Positions 6,255 through 8,210 of a stretch of 8,210 bases of DNA are shown piece after piece. The stretch is taken from contig JAJZMN010000112.1 in NCBI GenBank assembly GCA_021850345.1, forward strand, positions 1-8,210, read 5' to 3'. The position numbers and the translations under genes are program-made. The notes beneath the pieces are model-generated. The model made no database searches. It was given only the letters and a program-made list of their open reading frames with translations, and was not told where the DNA came from. Numbering within the stretch: position 1 is the first letter of the stretch; each line of letters starts with the position of its first letter. Source of the DNA: Actinomycetes bacterium (lineage in GTDB: Bacteria; Actinomycetota; Acidimicrobiia; Acidimicrobiales; RAAP-2).

Positions 6255-6503
6255 ATGCGTGTCGAGGTCAAGCTGCCGAAGATCGGCATGACGATGGAGG
6301 AGGCGACGATCGCCCGGTTCTGCAAGCAGCCCGGCGAGATGTTCGTGCGAGGCGAGCCCATCTACGAGATCGAAACGGAGAAGGTCAGCCAGGAGGTCGA
6401 GGCCACCGCCGACGGCGTCATGGTGGCGCACTCGGTGCCAGAGGGGGAGAACGTCAGGGTGGGCGATGCCGTGTGCGTCGTGGAGGTGACCCGCCTGTCG
6501 TAA
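6255..6503 (+). CDS. Stand-alone lipoyl (biotinyl/lipoyl attachment) domain protein
   Basis: An 82-residue protein that is essentially one lipoyl domain (PF00364-like). It begins VEVKLPKIGMTMEEATI, the typical first strands, has the hairpin turn YEIETEKVSQEVEA with the probable modified Lys43, and ends with ENVRVGDAVCVVEV. Lipoyl domains of E2 acyltransferases look the same, but here the peripheral-subunit-binding domain and catalytic acyltransferase domain are absent. The stop TAA at 6501-6503 follows directly. It lies 16 bases after E1 beta and is very likely in the same operon, so it probably carries the acyl group produced by E1. The residue context (TEK rather than the MKM of biotin carriers) favours lipoate. 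Whether it is a natural free carrier or the remnant of a truncated E2 gene is open. The ATG at 6255 has only a weak ribosome binding site. Confidence 0.85.
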   Translation: MRVEVKLPKIGMTMEEATIARFCKQPGEMFVRGEPIYEIETEKVSQEVEATADGVMVAHSVPEGENVRVGDAVCVVEVTRLS

Positions 6504-6564
6504 CCGCGTCGTCGACGGCGAGGACGTGGTCGTCCTGCAGGCTCGCTACCACTACGAGGCATAG
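6502..6564 (+). pseudogene. Possible gene remnant after the lipoyl gene
   Basis: In the +1 frame directly after the lipoyl stop, the open stretch reads as an ordinary protein tail, NRVVDGEDVVVLQARYHYEA, ending at TAG 6562-6564. The same frame is closed by TGA at 6487-6489 and has no plausible start. It may be the last residues of a lost gene left by a deletion, or chance. No family is recognised. Confidence 0.15.
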
Positions 6565-6623
6565 AGGCATCGTCCTGATCGACGGCTCTCTATGAACGTG
6601 GCAACCTCCTGCATCTTCCTGCG

Positions 6624-6659
6624 ATCTGTTTCATCTGTTTCATCTGTTTCATCTGCTTC
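6624..6659 (+). repeat. Four tandem 9-bp repeats (ATCTGTTTC)
   Basis: Three exact copies of ATCTGTTTC are followed by a fourth with one change (ATCTGCTTC). The tract is unusually AT- and pyrimidine-rich for this window and lies in the non-coding gap 6504-6837. It looks like a minisatellite that could vary between strains. A short minus-strand open frame over it would encode only a repetitive Asp-Glu-Thr string and is not credited. Confidence 0.85.
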
Positions 6660-6678
6660 GAGTGCGGCGACCTCGGCG

Positions 6679-6708
6679 CGCGGCGCTTCGCTGCGTCGAA
6701 GCGCCGCG
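6679..6708 (+). repeat. Strong 12-bp inverted repeat in the gap before the ATPase
   Basis: CGCGGCGCTTCG (6679-6690) pairs perfectly with CGAAGCGCCGCG (6697-6708) around a 6-base loop. It is the strongest hairpin in the window. No T-run follows in either direction, but it could still end transcription of the upstream operon. Other roles such as a protein-binding or recombination site are possible. A 12-base palindrome GGGCTCGAGCCC (6751-6762) and a small GCAAC/GTTGC hairpin (6777-6789) follow in the same gap. Confidence 0.55.
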
Positions 6709-6819
6709 GCAGCGTCGACGATGGACTTGCAGATGGCTCCCGACCTGATGGGGCTCGAGCCCACGCCCGACGGGGTGCAACACGGTTGCCTTTGGCGCCA
6801 CATCGCGGGAGCACACTAG

Positions 6820-6834
6820 TCGCTATAATAGCGA
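6820..6834 (+). promoter_or_regulatory. Leaderless promoter with overlapping palindrome
   Basis: TCGCTATAATAGCGA is a perfect inverted repeat (7-bp arms, 1-base centre) that contains a consensus -10, TATAAT, at 6824-6829. Only 8 bases separate this -10 from the ATG at 6838, so transcription should begin at or next to the start codon and give a leaderless mRNA. The palindrome over the -10 is well placed for a repressor. No -35 hexamer is evident. Confidence 0.6.
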
Positions 6835-6837
6835 TTG

Positions 6838-7971
6838 ATGCAATCTTCCCCCTACCGCTTTGGCGCGCCGGTCGAGCCGCCGTGGTTCTGCGACCGTGAG
6901 GCCGAGCTCGACGTGCTCACGGCCCGCATGCGCGGCGCCATCCACGTCTTCGTGCTCTCCCCCCGGCGCTATGGCAAGACCTCGCTCATCCGTCGCGCAA
7001 TGGACGTGGTCGAGGCCGACGGCGCTCGTTGCGCCTACGCCAACCTCCTCTTCGCAACGAGCGAGACGGAGCTGGCGGCCACGATTCTCCAGGCCGTGGT
7101 GCACGACCTCCTTGGCCGGGTCGGCCGAGCCCGGCAGTCGCTCGAGACCATCCTGCGCCAGCTGCGCATCACCCCGAAGGTCTCGGTCGGCGCCGACGGC
7201 TCGGTCAGCCTCGGTCTCGACGCCGGCACCGTTGCCAGCTCATGGCTCGACGTCGTTCACGACGCCGTCGGTCTCCTCCAACGCTCCGCCAAGAAGCATC
7301 CGGCGGTCCTCGTCCTCGACGAGTTCCAGGTCGTGGCAACCATCGGTCGCAAGGGAGTGGGCGGGGCGTTCAAGGCACTCGCCGACGAGGTGACCAACAT
7401 GGGCATCGTCTTCAGCGGCTGGCACCTCGCCGTGATGGAGAAGCTGACCAAGGGCGCCGGTGCTCCGTTGCACGGCATGGGCGAGCGCCTGGTCCTCGAC
7501 GTGGTGCCCGAGGAGCCCATGGTCGCCTATCTCCAGCGTCGGGCCCGGGCCGCCGGCAAGCGGCTCGACAAGGCAACGGGGCGCCTCGTCTACCGTTCGG
7601 CGGACGCCGTGCCCAACTACGTCCAGCAGCTGGCACTCGCGGCCTTCGACGCTGCGGGCAGCTCGCCGGTGATCACCGAGGGCCATGTCACCGAGGGCTT
7701 CGACACGGTGGTCGAGCGGGGGGCCAGCACCTTCGCGCAGCAGTTCGAGGACCTCGGCAGGGCGCCCGCCCAACAGCGGATCATAAGAGCGCTCGCTCGC
7801 CAGCCCACGTCCTCGGTGTACGCCAAGGCCTTCCTCGACGCGGTTGGCGTGGCCAACGCCAACGCCGTGACGACTGCCCTGCGTGTCCTCGACGGCAAAG
7901 AGCTCGTTGCGCGCAAGGGTCGGGTGTGGGACATCGCCGACCCGTTCCTGCGGAGGTGGCTGGCCCAGTAG
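6838..7971 (+). CDS. AAA-type P-loop ATPase with C-terminal winged helix (archaeal ATPase family)
   Basis: A 377-residue ATP-binding protein of the archaeal-ATPase/PF01637-like group. The N-terminus has the typical FCDREAELDVLTARM lead-in. Walker A is SPRRYGKTSL with Lys47 and Thr48; the first Gly of the classical motif is replaced, as is common in this family. Walker B is VLVLDEFQ with Asp161-Glu162. The later FSGWHLAVMEKL segment takes the place of the usual sensor 'GS' motif. The last 70 or so residues look like a winged helix (AQQRIIRALARQPTSSVYAK onwards) ending in DPFLRRWL, a familiar family ending. No membrane segment is visible. Such ATPases are often orphan or accessory genes of unknown function, some near toxin-antitoxin or mobile DNA; no partner is visible here. 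The ATG at 6838 is chosen because of the leaderless promoter; a TTG at 6835 would add one residue. Confidence 0.82.
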   Translation: MQSSPYRFGAPVEPPWFCDREAELDVLTARMRGAIHVFVLSPRRYGKTSLIRRAMDVVEADGARCAYANLLFATSETELAATILQAVVHDLLGRVGRARQSLETILRQLRITPKVSVGADGSVSLGLDAGTVASSWLDVVHDAVGLLQRSAKKHPAVLVLDEFQVVATIGRKGVGGAFKALADEVTNMGIVFSGWHLAVMEKLTKGAGAPLHGMGERLVLDVVPEEPMVAYLQRRARAAGKRLDKATGRLVYRSADAVPNYVQQLALAAFDAAGSSPVITEGHVTEGFDTVVERGASTFAQQFEDLGRAPAQQRIIRALARQPTSSVYAKAFLDAVGVANANAVTTALRVLDGKELVARKGRVWDIADPFLRRWLAQ

Positions 7972-8210
7972 TGCGGCCAGCAGTATCGCCCTCCTGCCAA
8001 TGCTGTGCCACGTACATCGTACGAGCAACATGGCATCCAGGGTCGCCCAGCTGACCGTACGAGGGAGCCGGTGGAGGCAGCAGCGCAGCCGCCAATCGCC
8101 TCGTGTAGCCGGACCGGGTCGACGAGCTCCACATCGCTTCTGTCCCTCTCGGTCGAGACCGACGCAGGCGTGAATCCCGATATCGAGAAGCACAAGAGCC
8201 TGGCCGGACG
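7972..8210 (+). other. Unassigned region at the right edge
   Basis: After the ATPase stop the same frame stays open to the window edge (80 codons). It has a GTG at 8071 preceded by GAGGGAG, though the spacing is only 3 bases. The last codons read SVETDAGVNPDIEKHKSLAGR-like text, but most of the stretch is Ser/Thr/Arg-rich and not family-like. It may be non-coding or the start of a gene cut off by the window. No product is assigned. Confidence 0.2.
8006..8035 (+). terminator. Imperfect hairpin after the ATPase gene
   Basis: TGCCA and CGTAC (8006-8015) can pair with GTACG (8019-8023) and TGGCA (8031-8035), leaving a 3-base loop and a 7-base bulge on the 3' side. It lies 34 bases beyond the ATPase stop. 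There is no T-run, so a terminator role is only suggested by position. Confidence 0.25.

Noticed and set aside
5024..6361. 445-codon minus-strand open frame opposite E1 beta and the lipoyl gene
   Set aside because: It lies antisense to two well-recognised genes and shows only GC-bias composition.
6624..6659. Possible CRISPR-like array
   Set aside because: The units are 9 bases long and directly adjacent with no spacers, so it is a simple tandem repeat.
6552..6803. Short minus-strand open frame spanning the tandem repeat and hairpin
   Set aside because: Its translation is dominated by the repeat (Asp-Glu-Thr string) and the inverted repeat; no ribosome binding site or family resemblance was seen.
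6740..6805. tRNA-like T-arm on the minus strand (GTGGG-CTCGAGC-CCCAT)
   Set aside because: The T-arm shape is present, but no 7-base-loop anticodon arm, D-arm or matching acceptor strand can be found, so it is neither a tRNA nor a supported attachment site.
7240..8193. 317-codon minus-strand open frame opposite the ATPase
   Set aside because: Most of it is the complement of the ATPase coding sequence. The part beyond the ATPase stop is not family-like either.

Overview
This is a GC-rich window with all supported genes on the plus strand. It most likely comes from an actinobacterium, probably a free-living or uncultivated lineage. The evidence is the high GC content, third-position G/C bias, GTG/TTG starts, a cell-wall-binding-repeat protein, a DosR-type candidate box and a leaderless-looking promoter. 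No ribosomal RNA, tRNA, CRISPR array, transposase or integrase was found.

Layout: (1) 1-844 is the 3' end of a surface protein with CW_binding_2 (PF04122-like) repeats. (2) 1110-3209 holds a two-gene redox module: a small protein of the gluconate 2-dehydrogenase subunit 3 family, then a GMC-family flavoprotein dehydrogenase. (3) 3210-3572 is a non-coding gap with a long hairpin and a DosR-like inverted repeat placed sensibly relative to a possible -10. (4) 3573-6503 is a probable operon of a VOC/glyoxalase-fold protein, the alpha and beta subunits of a thiamine-diphosphate 2-oxo acid (acetoin/pyruvate type) dehydrogenase E1, and an 82-residue stand-alone lipoyl-domain protein. (5) 6504-6837 is a second gap, rich in repeats and inverted repeats. 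(6) 6838-7971 encodes an archaeal-type (PF01637-like) P-loop ATPase with a C-terminal winged helix, preceded by a perfect palindrome containing TATAAT only 8 bases from the ATG. (7) 7972-8210 is unassigned, although one frame stays open to the window edge.

How the genes may work together: the GMC pair should oxidise an alcohol, sugar or sterol-like hydroxyl group with FAD. The downstream operon should decarboxylate a 2-oxo acid or cleave an acetoin-like compound on thiamine diphosphate and pass the acyl group to the lipoyl lysine of the small protein. The E2 acyltransferase and E3 are not in the window, so the complex must borrow them or work differently. The VOC protein may process a related intermediate. 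These links are inferred from gene order. The ATPase looks functionally separate and may belong to an accessory insertion.

Nothing here is clearly a new defence or mobile system. The most unusual points are the E1 pair with a solo lipoyl protein, the DosR-like box before that operon, the palindromic leaderless promoter of the ATPase, and the structured gap before it.
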